DNA of 63,885 nt from Gammaproteobacteria bacterium (GTDB lineage: Bacteria; Pseudomonadota; Gammaproteobacteria; Pseudomonadales; Azotimanducaceae): NCBI GenBank assembly GCA_028821405.1, contig JAPPGK010000007.1, forward strand, positions 1-63,885, given 5' to 3'. Numbering within the stretch: the first letter of the stretch is position 1; each line of letters opens with the position of its first letter. Of the stretch, positions 1-9,067 are shown piece by piece. Made by a program: the position numbers and the translations under genes. The notes below the pieces were generated by a model. That model was not told where the DNA came from. It saw only the letters and a program-made list of their open reading frames with translations, and did no database searches.

Positions 1-45
1 AAGGGGACATCTCTGAATTGGAGAGAAGGGGACATCTCTGAATTG
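1..45. repeat. 20-bp direct repeat, two copies
   Basis: The 20-mer AAGGGGACATCTCTGAATTG occurs at 1-20 and again at 26-45, separated by GAGAG. It lies inside or at the truncated 3' end of the possible restriction-nuclease gene, whose reading frame runs through both copies and therefore gains a short repeated tail. Short GGGGACA-type repeats of this kind often mark REP-like or IS-end sequences; that assignment is inference, because the left window edge cuts the element. Confidence 0.6.
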
Positions 46-300
46 CTTTGACAACTCGAAGCCACCTCTACCCTTCGCCGATTTGACCTCGTAGCCTTCG
101 AGGTCGAGTCCGGAACCGGTGGAGGTGCCCGTGTCACGCACGAGGATCGAGGCGAACACCTCCCAGTCCTCGGACATCGCCACGCGTGAGCGTATTCCAC
201 GATCCTTGTAGAGGCGCACTTTGCCTTGCAGTGGACCGTACATATAGGCGTGGAAGTACACCATCGCCATATACACGTCCAAGGATTTCGGTAATGACAA
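1..300 (-). CDS. Possible restriction endonuclease fragment (3' end off window)
   Basis: An open frame with no stop runs from about 300 (TTG; alternative ATG at 270) to the left edge. It encodes a basic, aromatic N-terminal part and then a segment ending LDLEGYEVKSA. The D-x(n)-E-x-K arrangement there resembles the active site of PD-(D/E)XK nucleases. It starts about 33 bp after the stop of the C5 methyltransferase on the same strand, the usual layout of a type II restriction-modification pair. The last 15 codons are made of the 20-bp direct repeat, so the gene may be truncated by an inserted element. The family is not recognised with certainty; the nuclease call rests on motif and context. 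Confidence 0.45.
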   Translation of the reverse strand, partial: MSLPKSLDVYMAMVYFHAYMYGPLQGKVRLYKDRGIRSRVAMSEDWEVFASILVRDTGTSTGSGLDLEGYEVKSAKGRGGFELSKQFRDVPFSPIQRCPL

Positions 301-333
301 ACCGGGTCTGTCCGGGGTCTACGACACTCGGTC

Positions 334-1482
334 CTATGCAGCCACGCGTTGGGGAAAGTCTAGCTGGTCGCTCATGGGACTGGGTCTTTCGCCGAGGATG
401 AATCCGAAAGCATGGTCCACCAGCCACCGAACCGCGGGTACGCACACTGCATCGCCGAAGCCCAATTGCGCTTGCCGTCTTCCGACATTGATCGGGTAGT
501 CCCGGGCACCCTGCAAGCGTGCGTATTCCAGGCCAGTCAAAGGCCTAATCCGCAGTTGGCTTTGCCTGGTATCGACCAAGAACTGCACACTACTCCCGCC
601 CTGAGGGGTTCGGAGACATCCCGCGATGCAGTCATCGCGAAGTTCGCCCACAGTTTTTCCGTTTCGTACCCTCCGGAACATCGTGCCGACGCCTTCGCGG
701 CAGCCTCGCCGCAATTCGTCGACCTTCGATCGATGCCGAGGGTTCATTGCATGGACCGTCTCGGAGACGCGCTCGGGTGACCACCACAAGGACGAGTCGA
801 CGGGTATGTCCTCAAGGATGGAGGCAAGCGTGGTACTGCAACGCAAAGGTGGTTCGGGCAGCGGTAATTCTACGAAGGGCAAGTCGGGATGACGCAGTTG
901 AAAGTCGCGGATTGCTCGCGGACGCAACCTCGTCAGATCGCCGCTAAGGGGCAACGCATGCGGTAGCAGGTCGTGGCGCACCGCCAAGACAAACAACCTC
1001 GGTCGGCTTTGGGGGACAAACCAGCGCGCATCGACGAGCGTGATGTCTTGACTATAGCCAAGCTTCGCGAGTCGCTCACAAACGTTGCCAAGATCCTGTC
1101 CCCGGTGGGAAGTAAGGAACCCAGTGACGTTTTCGAACAACAACGCCTTAGGCGCGGAACCCTGTTGGCAAAGTCCAGCCACCAGCTCGAGGAAAGGCCA
1201 CACGGTTCCGGAGTGCTGACCCGCAAGCCCAGCTCGATTGCCCGCGAGAGAGAGATCGATGCAGGGGAAGGAAGCGGTAGCTAGCCCGATGTCCGCCGGA
1301 AGGTCGTCGACGGCAACTTCCCTGACGTCAGCGACCAGCAGGTGATCGCCGCCAAAACGGGCCCGGTACATCTCGGCCTTCTCGGGCGCGATGTCATTGG
1401 CGAAGGCGCAGTGCCATCCAAGTGGCTCGACTGCCTCGCGTACTAGGCCTATGCCAGCAAAAAACTCCGCGAAGCTAGACAT
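334..1482 (-). CDS. DNA (cytosine-5-)-methyltransferase
   Basis: A 382-residue C5-cytosine DNA methyltransferase, which would transfer a methyl group from S-adenosylmethionine to C5 of cytosine in a specific site. Motif I FAEFFAGIG is at residues 4-12. The catalytic Cys is C74 in FPCIDLSLAG (motif IV, with PCID in place of the common PCQP/PCQS). Motif VI is LLFENVTGFL, motif VIII is QSRPRLFVLAV, and the C-terminal motifs IX/X are LTGLEYARLQG and GFGDAVCVPA. All core motifs are present, so it looks intact. The ATG at 1482 is preferred over an upstream start because it follows GGAGG at good spacing and matches the family N-terminus. The gene immediately downstream may be its cognate nuclease fragment. 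It could now act as an orphan methyltransferase. Confidence 0.9.
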   Translation of the reverse strand: MSSFAEFFAGIGLVREAVEPLGWHCAFANDIAPEKAEMYRARFGGDHLLVADVREVAVDDLPADIGLATASFPCIDLSLAGNRAGLAGQHSGTVWPFLELVAGLCQQGSAPKALLFENVTGFLTSHRGQDLGNVCERLAKLGYSQDITLVDARWFVPQSRPRLFVLAVRHDLLPHALPLSGDLTRLRPRAIRDFQLRHPDLPFVELPLPEPPLRCSTTLASILEDIPVDSSLWWSPERVSETVHAMNPRHRSKVDELRRGCREGVGTMFRRVRNGKTVGELRDDCIAGCLRTPQGGSSVQFLVDTRQSQLRIRPLTGLEYARLQGARDYPINVGRRQAQLGFGDAVCVPAVRWLVDHAFGFILGERPSPMSDQLDFPQRVAA

Positions 1483-1599
1483 TGCGCCTCCGCCACGTCC
1501 TGTTGAGGGCGCCGTTGCGAAGAGCATAGCACCGTTGGGGCCGCGTGGGACGTATGGCGGCCCCGATTGACGCCGTCAGCGTGGTGATCTGCCTTGGTT

Positions 1600-2295
1600 C
1601 TACGTCGCGCTAACAGCCGCGGCGGAACTAGCGGCGACGGCTGCAGCCACGGCGGCCTGCTGTGCCGCGAGGACGGCCTGCTGTGCGGCCGCACCTACCA
1701 TGTTCCCTTCCGTGATGCGTTTAAGGTGCCGTTTGCGGCGCCGCAGGTCCTTCCTATCGAAATGGATGGGCAGGAGCCCGGTCGCGTTGGCCAGGGCGAC
1801 GACGATCACGGCTTCGGCGTCGGGCGACGTGGAGTCCCCGAAGATCACAGTCCTCAACTGGTCGACGAGGCGACGCTCGGGCACCGGATTAATGGTCGGG
1901 TACAACTTGCGGGTAAAGAACAACAGCACCTTGTCTTCATCGTCGCGCAGGATGCCGCGCCGGCAAAGCCCCTGGGCTACCCTGTGCCGCAACCGCTTGA
2001 GTTCCGCAAACCGCCGTACCCATGTCGTGGCACGCGCCCGCCGCTTGGCCGTCACGACCTTGTCGAGGCATTCGTCCAAGACCGGCTCGCCAAGCGGCGA
2101 CTGATCCATTAGGTCGACGAAGGCTTTCTTGTCATCGCTGATCCGGATCTTGCCCTTGAGGCCCAACTCGGCCAGCATCGCCCCGCCCAGGGCGTAGGCA
2201 TACATCGTCGCTTTGGACTCCAACGTGCCTTTCTCGTCGCGCAATGCCAGCAGCATCAGTTGTTCGTGCAGGTGGAGTTCGGTTCGATCATTCAT
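1600..2295 (-). CDS. GPP34 (GOLPH3/VPS74-like) family protein
   Basis: A protein of about 231 residues with the GPP34 N-terminal signature LHEQLMLLALRDEKGT, then GGAMLAELGLKGKI. In eukaryotes this fold binds phosphatidylinositol-4-phosphate and Golgi enzymes; bacterial members are mainly actinobacterial and have no settled role. A basic stretch (RRRKRHLKR) near residue 190 could contact membrane phosphate groups. The last 35 residues form an Ala/Gln-rich low-complexity tail. The start at 2295 overlaps the stop of the upstream secreted protein by 8 nt (ATGAATGA), which suggests translational coupling. Finding GPP34 outside Actinomycetota suggests transfer. Confidence 0.8.
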   Translation of the reverse strand: MNDRTELHLHEQLMLLALRDEKGTLESKATMYAYALGGAMLAELGLKGKIRISDDKKAFVDLMDQSPLGEPVLDECLDKVVTAKRRARATTWVRRFAELKRLRHRVAQGLCRRGILRDDEDKVLLFFTRKLYPTINPVPERRLVDQLRTVIFGDSTSPDAEAVIVVALANATGLLPIHFDRKDLRRRKRHLKRITEGNMVGAAAQQAVLAAQQAAVAAAVAASSAAAVSAT

Positions 2296-2938
2296 TGTAG
2301 AACGGGTCAGATCGGGGGTGGACGGTCTTCTGCCGTTCGTGACACTGGTCGGTGAGATAGGCAACGGCAGTGTCGACTCCGGTAATGTCAGTCTCCCGAA
2401 TCCGGTGACCACCACGCATGCGGAGTCTCAGCAGGCTTCCACCCCGCATGTAATTGGCAAGGCTATCGTTGCCCCGGGCGGGGAGGCCTATCAAAAAGTG
2501 CCCGTCGGCGAAGTGGACCTCAGTCACCCTCACGCGCAGGGTCAATACCTCATGTGAGTCGACTCGAAAGTCAAGCCTACCGGATTCGCCGGATCCCGCT
2601 TTTGTTAACCCCCAGAGTTCCCGATAGTAGTCGCAGTCCCCTGAACAATCCGTCTTCATGACAAAGGAGAGTGTGGGCGCGGTGGGCGTACTTTCCGCTT
2701 CGCTAACGGGCCCTAAGCTGCATGCGAATCTCAGCCTGGCCGCGTGGGTGCTGTCAAACGCCACGTCCTTGGGGGCGATGTAGTGCGATACGGACACGAC
2801 GAGGTTCTTTTCCCGTTCAATGGAGTGCTCGTACGCCCACGCGGGTGCGCCTTGGATTGACAAGCCGCGCGCTTCGGCCACGGGCGCAAATACCATCGGG
2901 ACCAGAGCCAACGAGAGAGAACGAGGTATGGGGACCAT
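2288..2938 (-). CDS. Hypothetical secreted protein
   Basis: A protein of about 216 residues starting MVPIPRSLSLALVPMVFAP, a short Sec signal peptide with probable cleavage after AEA. The mature part is mainly beta-like, with two cysteine-containing segments (FACSLG and KTDCSGDCDYY), suggesting disulphide bonds in the periplasm. No family recognised. Its stop overlaps the start of the GPP34 gene by 8 nt, so the two are probably co-expressed. The start at 2938 was chosen because upstream codons would place the hydrophobic signal about 40 residues inside the protein. Confidence 0.6.
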   Translation of the reverse strand: MVPIPRSLSLALVPMVFAPVAEARGLSIQGAPAWAYEHSIEREKNLVVSVSHYIAPKDVAFDSTHAARLRFACSLGPVSEAESTPTAPTLSFVMKTDCSGDCDYYRELWGLTKAGSGESGRLDFRVDSHEVLTLRVRVTEVHFADGHFLIGLPARGNDSLANYMRGGSLLRLRMRGGHRIRETDITGVDTAVAYLTDQCHERQKTVHPRSDPFYNE

Positions 2939-3033
2939 TGCTGTTCCTTCGCTTGGGGTAACTCTTGACCAACGAACTCCCCGGATGCCGCATCCTACTA
3001 GAGAGCCACACGGTTGAGTATTCCTGTGGCGGT

Positions 3034-3372
3034 ATGGCAACCTGTGACGGCATGAAACCGAAGTTCACACAACGCGTCCATTCCATCGTCGCCTGTATTC
3101 CACCGGGCCAGGTGGCGACCTATGCAGACATAGCCAGGTGGGCTTGTAGTGAAGGGGCGATCTCGGTGGTCAGCAGAGTGATGGGAGATGTGGAGGGTTG
3201 GCATCGAGTGGTTCACACGCCCGATGGGAAGCTGACCCAACAGCCTGATCACGAGCGGGCCGAACGCCAGCGGAAGCTGCTTGAGCAAGACAACGTGACC
3301 GTTGAAAAGCTGAAGGTGCATTACCGCGTCAAATACCTTGAAAGATACCGATGGTTGCCGAACGAGGGCTAG
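3034..3372 (+). CDS. Alkyltransferase-like protein (MGMT fold without active Cys)
   Basis: A short protein of about 112 residues with the DNA-binding domain of O6-alkylguanine-DNA alkyltransferases: FTQRVHSIVACIPPGQVATY, then RVMGD and GWHRVVHTPDGKL. In true MGMT/Ogt the last motif is PCHRV with the methyl-accepting Cys; here Trp stands at the Cys position, the hallmark of alkyltransferase-like proteins. Such proteins bind O6-alkylguanine lesions without repairing them and hand them to nucleotide-excision repair. Starts at 3034 or 3052 (MKPKFTQ) both fit; the earlier in-frame ATG at 2965 would overlap the divergent promoter region. Monocistronic and divergent from the secreted-protein/GPP34 pair. 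Confidence 0.85.
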   Translation: MATCDGMKPKFTQRVHSIVACIPPGQVATYADIARWACSEGAISVVSRVMGDVEGWHRVVHTPDGKLTQQPDHERAERQRKLLEQDNVTVEKLKVHYRVKYLERYRWLPNEG

Positions 3373-3575
3373 ACGGGCCTAGCGCGGAGACTGTTCAATC
3401 CGGTTCAGGAGATCCTCCGGCGTCTTGGGAAGGCTTGCTGGACACCCCGGTCAAGCGTTCAAGTGGAACCAAACGCGAACTGGGCCGACGTGGTTTTTCG
3501 CCGAGGCGTCGGTGTTGTCGACCATTCCTGGAAGGCTCTTGCAGATCATTCCGCGACTCCGCGAACGTGTGGTGA

Positions 3576-4370
3576 TCACTCCTCGGCACCTATTCCAAGG
3601 AGCCCTTCCAACCGGCTGACACTATGTCCTAGTTGTCCGAACACCTCCGCCCACCGACGGTCGATATCCCGGAACTTCGGTGCCAGCGTCTCTGCGTTAT
3701 TCTCAGCCCACTGAACACCATTCTGCTCCATCTCCGTCGTGATTCGCCTGACTTCCTTAATCAAGCCGTCCGCTTTATCCACCATGACGAGGATTTCCGC
3801 CCCGGCAAGAACCAACTCATCCTTCGCGTAGGCTTCCAGCTGCTTCAGTCGCGGGGTGATGCGGTCGATTCGACGTTCAATCGCCAGTTTGTCCGCAGCG
3901 ATGTTTCGCATACTCTCCATGAGGACAGCAATATCTGCGTTCGGCGATTGTTCCCCAAACCCGCGACCGTCCGGCTGGCCTTCGCCGGCAGCCCAATTAC
4001 ATGCGCTGCCGATTCGCTGAATCATTTCGTCGGTACCGGCAACAAAACCTTCAGAAGCAAGTGCTCGCCAAAGTCTCACCGCCTCTGCCCCGTTAGCGTG
4101 GGATGAGAATGTACTTCCCGACTCCATCTCGTTGTAGGTGGTCCCGCCCTCACAGCCACCGGCTATAATTCGTGTGCCTTCGGTAGCCACGCCGACTACA
4201 CGGGTTTCAGTACCATCGGTCAACCAGACCGCCACCCGCCAGTCGTCGATCCGCTCCTCGCGGTCGGCCGGCCGTTTCGGTGCTGCCGCTTGTATCGTGG
4301 CACAGAGCACGACGCCTAGCGCGAGCCCGTAGTACGCACTTGCGAAGGTTGTTCCGGTCGTTTGACTCAC
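3576..4370 (-). CDS. Hypothetical secreted coiled-coil protein
   Basis: 264 residues. The N-terminus (about residues 10-29, YYGLALGVVLCATIQAAA) looks like a Sec signal peptide. Residues about 45-90 form a small beta-rich part with two Cys. The C-terminal half, from about residue 145, is predicted helical with heptad spacing (KLAIERRIDRITPRLKQLEA, then a second stretch), so a periplasmic coiled coil is likely. No family recognised, and no close operon partner: flanking gaps are about 200 bp on both sides. Confidence 0.55.
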   Translation of the reverse strand: MSQTTGTTFASAYYGLALGVVLCATIQAAAPKRPADREERIDDWRVAVWLTDGTETRVVGVATEGTRIIAGGCEGGTTYNEMESGSTFSSHANGAEAVRLWRALASEGFVAGTDEMIQRIGSACNWAAGEGQPDGRGFGEQSPNADIAVLMESMRNIAADKLAIERRIDRITPRLKQLEAYAKDELVLAGAEILVMVDKADGLIKEVRRITTEMEQNGVQWAENNAETLAPKFRDIDRRWAEVFGQLGHSVSRLEGLLGIGAEE

Positions 4371-4548
4371 AGTGCGATCGTAGCACGGCGGTGACGTGCC
4401 ACTTTAAGGCACCGTTCACATCCACTCATTCACTGGAAGACCCTGCGAATCTTGCAGGATCCGGTCGCGCCGGGGTGGGCCGGCGACGGGCACTAGCCAA
4501 AGAGTGCGATGGTTTCCATCCTCTCTTCGAATCCAATCAATTGGGGAT

Positions 4549-5370
4549 CTAGTGAAACGGACGATCGCCCTTGACGGTGACGCGTAGGCCGCTGCGAGTC
4601 GCCGGGTAGTAGTCCCAGATCGCCATGTGCTGGACGCAGCGGTTGTCCCACATGGCGAGCGAGTGGGGTTTCCACCGGAACCGACATTGGAATGCCGGGT
4701 TCTTGACGTGCTCGAACAGGAAGTTGAGCAGCGCCTCGCTCTCTGAACGGCGCAACCCCTCGATGCGCCGGGTGAAACCGGCGTTCACGTACAACGCCCT
4801 GCGCCCGGTCACCGGATGTGTGCGAACGACCGGATGGGAAGCGCGGGGGTAGCCCCGCTGCGGCGGGTGATCCCCGTAGTAGCCAGCGTAGTCGGACTCA
4901 TGGCGGGCGGTAAGCCCGTCCAGCAGGTTCCTGATCGGCTCGCTTAAGGCCTCGTAGGCGGCGTACATGTTGGCGAACAGGGTGTCGCCGCCGTGCGCGG
5001 GCACTTCGTGCAGGTGCAGGATGCTGCCGAGCGGCGGCTCCTCGTCGGCGGAAACGTCCGAGTGCCAGCCGCCGCCGTTGTTGCGCCGCGAATCCTTGTC
5101 GGTGTGGATGACCATCAGCGCGGGATCGTCGTGGGCGTAGGGCGCAGCGGGATGGATGTGCAGTTCCCCGAAGCGACGTCCGAATGCCAGGTGTTGTGCG
5201 GGCGACATGTGCTGGTCGCGCATGAAGAGAACCAGGTGTTCCATCCAAGCGTCGTGGATCTCCTGGACAAGCTCGTCTCCAAGCGGCGAACCGAGGTCGA
5301 CCCCGTTCACGATGGCGCCGATTCCGGGCGTGAGCGGCTCGACCTCGATGCGGCGGTAGGGGTCAGCCAT
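4549..5370 (-). CDS. TauD/TfdA-family 2-oxoglutarate dioxygenase
   Basis: A 273-residue Fe(II)/2-oxoglutarate dioxygenase of the taurine/alpha-ketoacid-dependent hydroxylase type. The facial triad is visible: HxD in GGWHSDVSADEEPP and the distal His in CVQHMAIWDYYP, followed by the 2-oxoglutarate-binding Arg in SGLRVTVKGDRP. TauD/AtsK enzymes oxidise sulfonates or alkyl sulfates and release sulfite or sulfate. It is the last gene of an operon with two sulfatases and their maturase, which supports a role on an organosulfur compound; the substrate is inference. The start ATG at 5370 overlaps the upstream sulfatase stop by 8 nt. Confidence 0.88.
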   Translation of the reverse strand: MADPYRRIEVEPLTPGIGAIVNGVDLGSPLGDELVQEIHDAWMEHLVLFMRDQHMSPAQHLAFGRRFGELHIHPAAPYAHDDPALMVIHTDKDSRRNNGGGWHSDVSADEEPPLGSILHLHEVPAHGGDTLFANMYAAYEALSEPIRNLLDGLTARHESDYAGYYGDHPPQRGYPRASHPVVRTHPVTGRRALYVNAGFTRRIEGLRRSESEALLNFLFEHVKNPAFQCRFRWKPHSLAMWDNRCVQHMAIWDYYPATRSGLRVTVKGDRPFH

Positions 5371-6748
5371 CGTTCGTCTCCAGCGTGTCGAGCAGCGCGC
5401 TGCGTAAGCGCGCAACGGTTTCGGGTTGTGCGCCAGCGAGGTTCTTCAACTCTCCTGGGTCAACCTCAAGGTCGTATAGAGCGGCCGGTGCGTCGTGGGC
5501 CGGGTCGAATTCGCCGTACCACGAGCGACCTCCGGACTCGGGGTCGAAGTTGTGCACGTATTTCAGTCCATCTTCGTAGATCGCGCGCCAACCACCGAGG
5601 CCGACGGCCTTCCGCGACGCCAGCGCATGGTCGGTCAACACCTGTCCCCTGCCGCTTGGAGAATCTGCGCCCGCGAGATGGATGATCGTTGCGGCAACGT
5701 CTACGAGATCGACCCGCGCATCGCGAACCGACCGTGCCTCGATGCCGGGACCGGCCAGCACGAGCGGGATGTGCACGGATGGCTCGTAGGGCACGACCTT
5801 GCCCCAGAGGTCGTGGTCGCCGAGCATTTCGCCGTGGTCCGAGGCGTAGATCACGACGGTGTCGTCGAGGACGTCCCGGTCGCCCAGGTACTCGAGATAG
5901 CTGCCCAAGTGCGCGTCGATGTTCTCGATCATGGCCGCGTAGTTGGCCCGGATGGCGTTGTGCTGCTCCGTATCGTACTCGCTCGAGGCGACCGGCGGCG
6001 GCAGGTCGGCATCGAGCCAGCGCGATTGCATCGACGCGGTCACGTCCATCGGTTCGTGGGGACCGTTGAAGTTCACCTGCAGGAACCAGGGCGCGTCGTT
6101 TGACGCCGCTTCCAGTAGCTGCAACCCGTTGGCGGCGATCCAGTTGTCGCAATAGGCGTAGTCCGGCAGCGGCGTGGGCGCCGTGTTGGTGTAGTTGGCG
6201 CGGCCCTTTCCGGTGCGTCCGGCGTAGTCATCGAGATGGGTGTCGAGCAGGCCGTGCTTGCCGAGGAATGCCTGGAACGGCTCGCTGCGACCCTTTTTGT
6301 GGCCGGCGACGAAGTCGTGTTTTCCGGCGTTGTCGATGCCGTCGGTGAAGCCGAGGCGATGGAGGTCCGCGTCGGGGCCGTCGCCGTGGCGCCCGTTCGC
6401 TCCCCAATTCATCGAAGCCTTCAGGAGATCGAATTTGCCGCAGCCGAACACCTGGTAGCCAGCATCGCGCAGCGCATGGTAGAGGTTGGGGTCGTTGGGG
6501 TCCACGTCGTGCTGGTTGTGTTTCACCGCCTGGGCATCGTAGGCCGCCACCGCCGCCAGGCAGCCGCGTGCCGGCGAACACAGCGGCGAAGGCGTCATCG
6601 CGTTGCGAAACGCCAGGCCGGTCGCGGCGAGTCTGTCGAGATTGGGTGTGCGCACACCCGGCGTGTCGTTGTATCCCGTCCAGTCGCCGCGGTGCTGGTC
6701 CGGGAAGAACAACAGGATGTTCGGCTGCGCTGTCAAGATTGCACACAC
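5363..6748 (-). CDS. Type I (formylglycine) sulfatase
   Basis: 461-residue alkaline-phosphatase-superfamily sulfatase that would hydrolyse sulfate esters. The modification motif is C57-S-P-A-R (PLCSPARG), the Cys-type CxPxR sequence converted to formylglycine. Metal-binding elements are FPDQHRGD at the N-terminus and YASDHGEMLGDH near residue 305. No signal peptide is evident, so it is probably cytoplasmic. The start shown is a GTG overlapping the FGE gene by 16 nt; a TTG at 6736 would instead give a 4-nt TTGA overlap and also leaves the fold complete. Third gene of the sulfatase operon. Confidence 0.92.
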   Translation of the reverse strand: MCAILTAQPNILLFFPDQHRGDWTGYNDTPGVRTPNLDRLAATGLAFRNAMTPSPLCSPARGCLAAVAAYDAQAVKHNQHDVDPNDPNLYHALRDAGYQVFGCGKFDLLKASMNWGANGRHGDGPDADLHRLGFTDGIDNAGKHDFVAGHKKGRSEPFQAFLGKHGLLDTHLDDYAGRTGKGRANYTNTAPTPLPDYAYCDNWIAANGLQLLEAASNDAPWFLQVNFNGPHEPMDVTASMQSRWLDADLPPPVASSEYDTEQHNAIRANYAAMIENIDAHLGSYLEYLGDRDVLDDTVVIYASDHGEMLGDHDLWGKVVPYEPSVHIPLVLAGPGIEARSVRDARVDLVDVAATIIHLAGADSPSGRGQVLTDHALASRKAVGLGGWRAIYEDGLKYVHNFDPESGGRSWYGEFDPAHDAPAALYDLEVDPGELKNLAGAQPETVARLRSALLDTLETNDG

Positions 6749-7665
6749 CGAAACCCGGCGTTGCCGGTCGCGGAGTCGGGCGTGTTGGCGTAGCGGGCCG
6801 CGACCCGGTAGCGGTTGCAGTAGCTGTCGTGGCAGAGGTACGAGCCGCCCTTGAGCACCTTCGCGTCACCCCGTGGGGGACCGGTCGGATTGTCGGGGGA
6901 GTGGCTCAGATGCCAGTCCGCGCTGAACCAGTCCGCGCACCACTCCCAGACGTTGCCGGACATGTTGTAGAGACCGTAGCCGTTGGGTCGGAACGATTCG
7001 GCGGGCGCCGTGCTGAGGTAGCCGTCGCCTTGCGTGTTGACGTCCGGGAACGCGCCCTGCCAGACGTTGCAGCGATGCCGGCCGCCCGGTGTCAACTCGT
7101 CGCCCCAGGGCAGGCGCTTGCCCGCGAGGCCACCGCGGGCGGCGTACTCCCATTCTGCCTCGGTGGGAAGTCGTCTACCGGCCCATTGACAGTAGGCGGT
7201 GGCATCGTTCCACGAGACGTGGACAACCGGGTGGTGGCGCCGGCCTTTCAGGTTCGAACCCGGGCCCTCCGGCTTCGCCCAGAACGCGCCGTCCACGGCG
7301 ATCCACCACGGCACGGCCTTCACGTCCCGCGCAAACGTGCGCTGTTTCGACTTCGGCAGCAGGCCGCGGAACACGTAGGACCAGCCGAACGCCTCCGCTT
7401 CGGTTCGGTAGCCGGTGGCATTGACGAATTCGGCGAACCGGCGGTTGGTGACGGTCGTCGCGTCGATCCAGAAAGGGTCGACGCGTACTTCCCGCACCGG
7501 ACCCTCGCCGTCCTCCTGTCGGGCATCGGCGTCTTCGGAACCCATGAGGAAAGTGCCGCCGGGTAGTTCGACCATCGCGCTGACCGGATCGCCGCAGGCC
7601 TCGATGGCTGCGGACGAAGTTTGCGTGTCTCCCGGCCGTGCGGGCGCGCAGCAGGCTTCAGCCAT
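6733..7665 (-). CDS. Formylglycine-generating enzyme (sulfatase maturase, SUMF1)
   Basis: 310-residue FGE-sulfatase domain protein that oxidises the sulfatase Cys to formylglycine with O2 and copper. Core motifs: [11 protein letters not shown] (about 35-45), [15 protein letters not shown], and the catalytic end [15 protein letters not shown], with the paired Cys C278 and C283 at the positions of the human FGE copper-binding cysteines, then [14 protein letters not shown]. It is therefore a true maturase and not one of the many SUMF1-fold proteins that lack these Cys. It sits between its two likely clients; its ATG overlaps the upstream sulfatase stop by 8 nt (ATGGCTGA). Confidence 0.93.
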   Translation of the reverse strand: MAEACCAPARPGDTQTSSAAIEACGDPVSAMVELPGGTFLMGSEDADARQEDGEGPVREVRVDPFWIDATTVTNRRFAEFVNATGYRTEAEAFGWSYVFRGLLPKSKQRTFARDVKAVPWWIAVDGAFWAKPEGPGSNLKGRRHHPVVHVSWNDATAYCQWAGRRLPTEAEWEYAARGGLAGKRLPWGDELTPGGRHRCNVWQGAFPDVNTQGDGYLSTAPAESFRPNGYGLYNMSGNVWEWCADWFSADWHLSHSPDNPTGPPRGDAKVLKGGSYLCHDSYCNRYRVAARYANTPDSATGNAGFRCVQS

Positions 7666-9067
7666 AGCGTGTCCAATAGCTCGAGCCCCGTCCCGTGTAG
7701 CCAGCCTCCCAGTCATCCCGGTAGCGAAGCAACTCGGTTCTGAGTTCTGCGACGATGTCCGCCGAACCCGGGACTTCGGCCAGGTTGCGGGTCTCCCACG
7801 GATCGGTTTCGAGGTCAAACAACTGGGTCTGCCGCTGCCGGTCGCGGACGGCGTATTCGATCAGCTTGTGGGTTCGGTTCTTGACGGCCCGTTGCGAAGA
7901 GATGTAGGCGAAGTAGAGAGCGTCGCGGCCCCTTTCGGTCGGATCGGCCATGGCCGGAACCAGGCTTTGGCCTTCGACGCTCGACGGTCTCGGCGTCCCG
8001 GTCAACTCGCAAAGGGTGGCGAAGATATCGAAGAGATAGACGTAGGCCTCGCTCCGGCGTCCTGCGGGAACCCCGGGTCCCGCGAAGATGAGCGGCACGC
8101 GCACGCTGTGCTCGTAGCAGTTCTGCTTGCCCATTAGGCCGTGCTGCCCGACCGCCAGGCCGTTGTCCCCGGCGAGGACGATCAGCGTGTTGTCGGTGAG
8201 CCCCCGATCGTCGAGTGCGTCGAGCACGCGGCCGAACTCGTGGTCCAGGTGGCTGATCATCGCGTAGTACTCGGCGATGTGGCGCCGGACTTCCTCGGGC
8301 GTGCGCGGAAACTCGGCGAGCATTTCGTCGCGGATGCGCAAGGAGCCGTTGTCGAAGGGGTGCGCGCCTAGGAAGTTCGGCGGCAGCGCGACCTCGTCCG
8401 GCGAATATAGGGTGCGGAAGCGTTCCGGCATGGTGCGTGGGTCGTGCGGCGCAAGCAGCGAGACGTAGGCGAAGAACGGCACGTCGCCGTCCTGGCGGCC
8501 GATGTAGTCCACGGCGGCGTCGCAGAGAATCTCGCTGGAATGCCTTCCCGCGTGGATGTGGTCGCACTCCCGCCAGTGGATCTCGTTGTTGCCGAAGGCC
8601 GGCGGGTTGGGAATGTACGCCAGGCGCGTGTCGTAGGCGCCGCTCGGATCGTAGTGGTACACGGGGACGTTCCAGTGGTCGGCCATCCCGCCGAACATGA
8701 TCTCGTCGCCCTCGGCGAACCCCCGGTTGAAGGACGCCCGGCCATTGTGCCACTTGCCGGCGCCCCAGGTGCGGTAGCCCTGGCCGCGGAGTGCTTCGCC
8801 GAGCATGGTGTGTTCGTCCGGGATGCTGCTGCCCGAGTCGTGCAGGTGGAACAGCGACCGGCCGGTGTGCAGCATGGCGCGGCTCGGCATGCAGATGGCG
8901 CCATGGGTTCCGCAGGGGATGTGGGCGTGGGTGAAAGTCGTCCCTCGTGCCACCAGGCGGTCGATGTTCGGCGTCGAGATGGCACTGTTGCCGAGCGCGC
9001 GGATGGTGTCGAACCGCTGGTCGTCGGTGAAGAACAGCAGCACGTTCGGTGGCTTGGCTTGGGGCAT
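7658..9067 (-). CDS. Type I (formylglycine) sulfatase
   Basis: About 469 residues, first gene of the operon sulfatase - FGE - sulfatase - tauD. Motif C59-M-P-S-R ([14 protein letters not shown]) is the canonical Cys-type sulfatase signature; metal ligands include FFTDDQR near residue 15 and [12 protein letters not shown] near residue 310. No signal peptide. The ATG at 9067 is preferred because the family N-terminus [12 protein letters not shown] follows directly. Differences from the second sulfatase (active-site loop and C-terminus) suggest different sulfated substrates handled in one pathway. Confidence 0.92.
   Translation of the reverse strand: MPQAKPPNVLLFFTDDQRFDTIRALGNSAISTPNIDRLVARGTTFTHAHIPCGTHGAICMPSRAMLHTGRSLFHLHDSGSSIPDEHTMLGEALRGQGYRTWGAGKWHNGRASFNRGFAEGDEIMFGGMADHWNVPVYHYDPSGAYDTRLAYIPNPPAFGNNEIHWRECDHIHAGRHSSEILCDAAVDYIGRQDGDVPFFAYVSLLAPHDPRTMPERFRTLYSPDEVALPPNFLGAHPFDNGSLRIRDEMLAEFPRTPEEVRRHIAEYYAMISHLDHEFGRVLDALDDRGLTDNTLIVLAGDNGLAVGQHGLMGKQNCYEHSVRVPLIFAGPGVPAGRRSEAYVYLFDIFATLCELTGTPRPSSVEGQSLVPAMADPTERGRDALYFAYISSQRAVKNRTHKLIEYAVRDRQRQTQLFDLETDPWETRNLAEVPGSADIVAELRTELLRYRDDWEAGYTGRGSSYWTRYG

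Noticed and set aside
5466-6152. Long Arg-rich open frames antisense to, or in other frames of, the sulfatases
   Set aside because: Typical GC-rich shadow frames: extreme Arg/Pro content, no start context, and a confirmed sulfatase in the correct frame.
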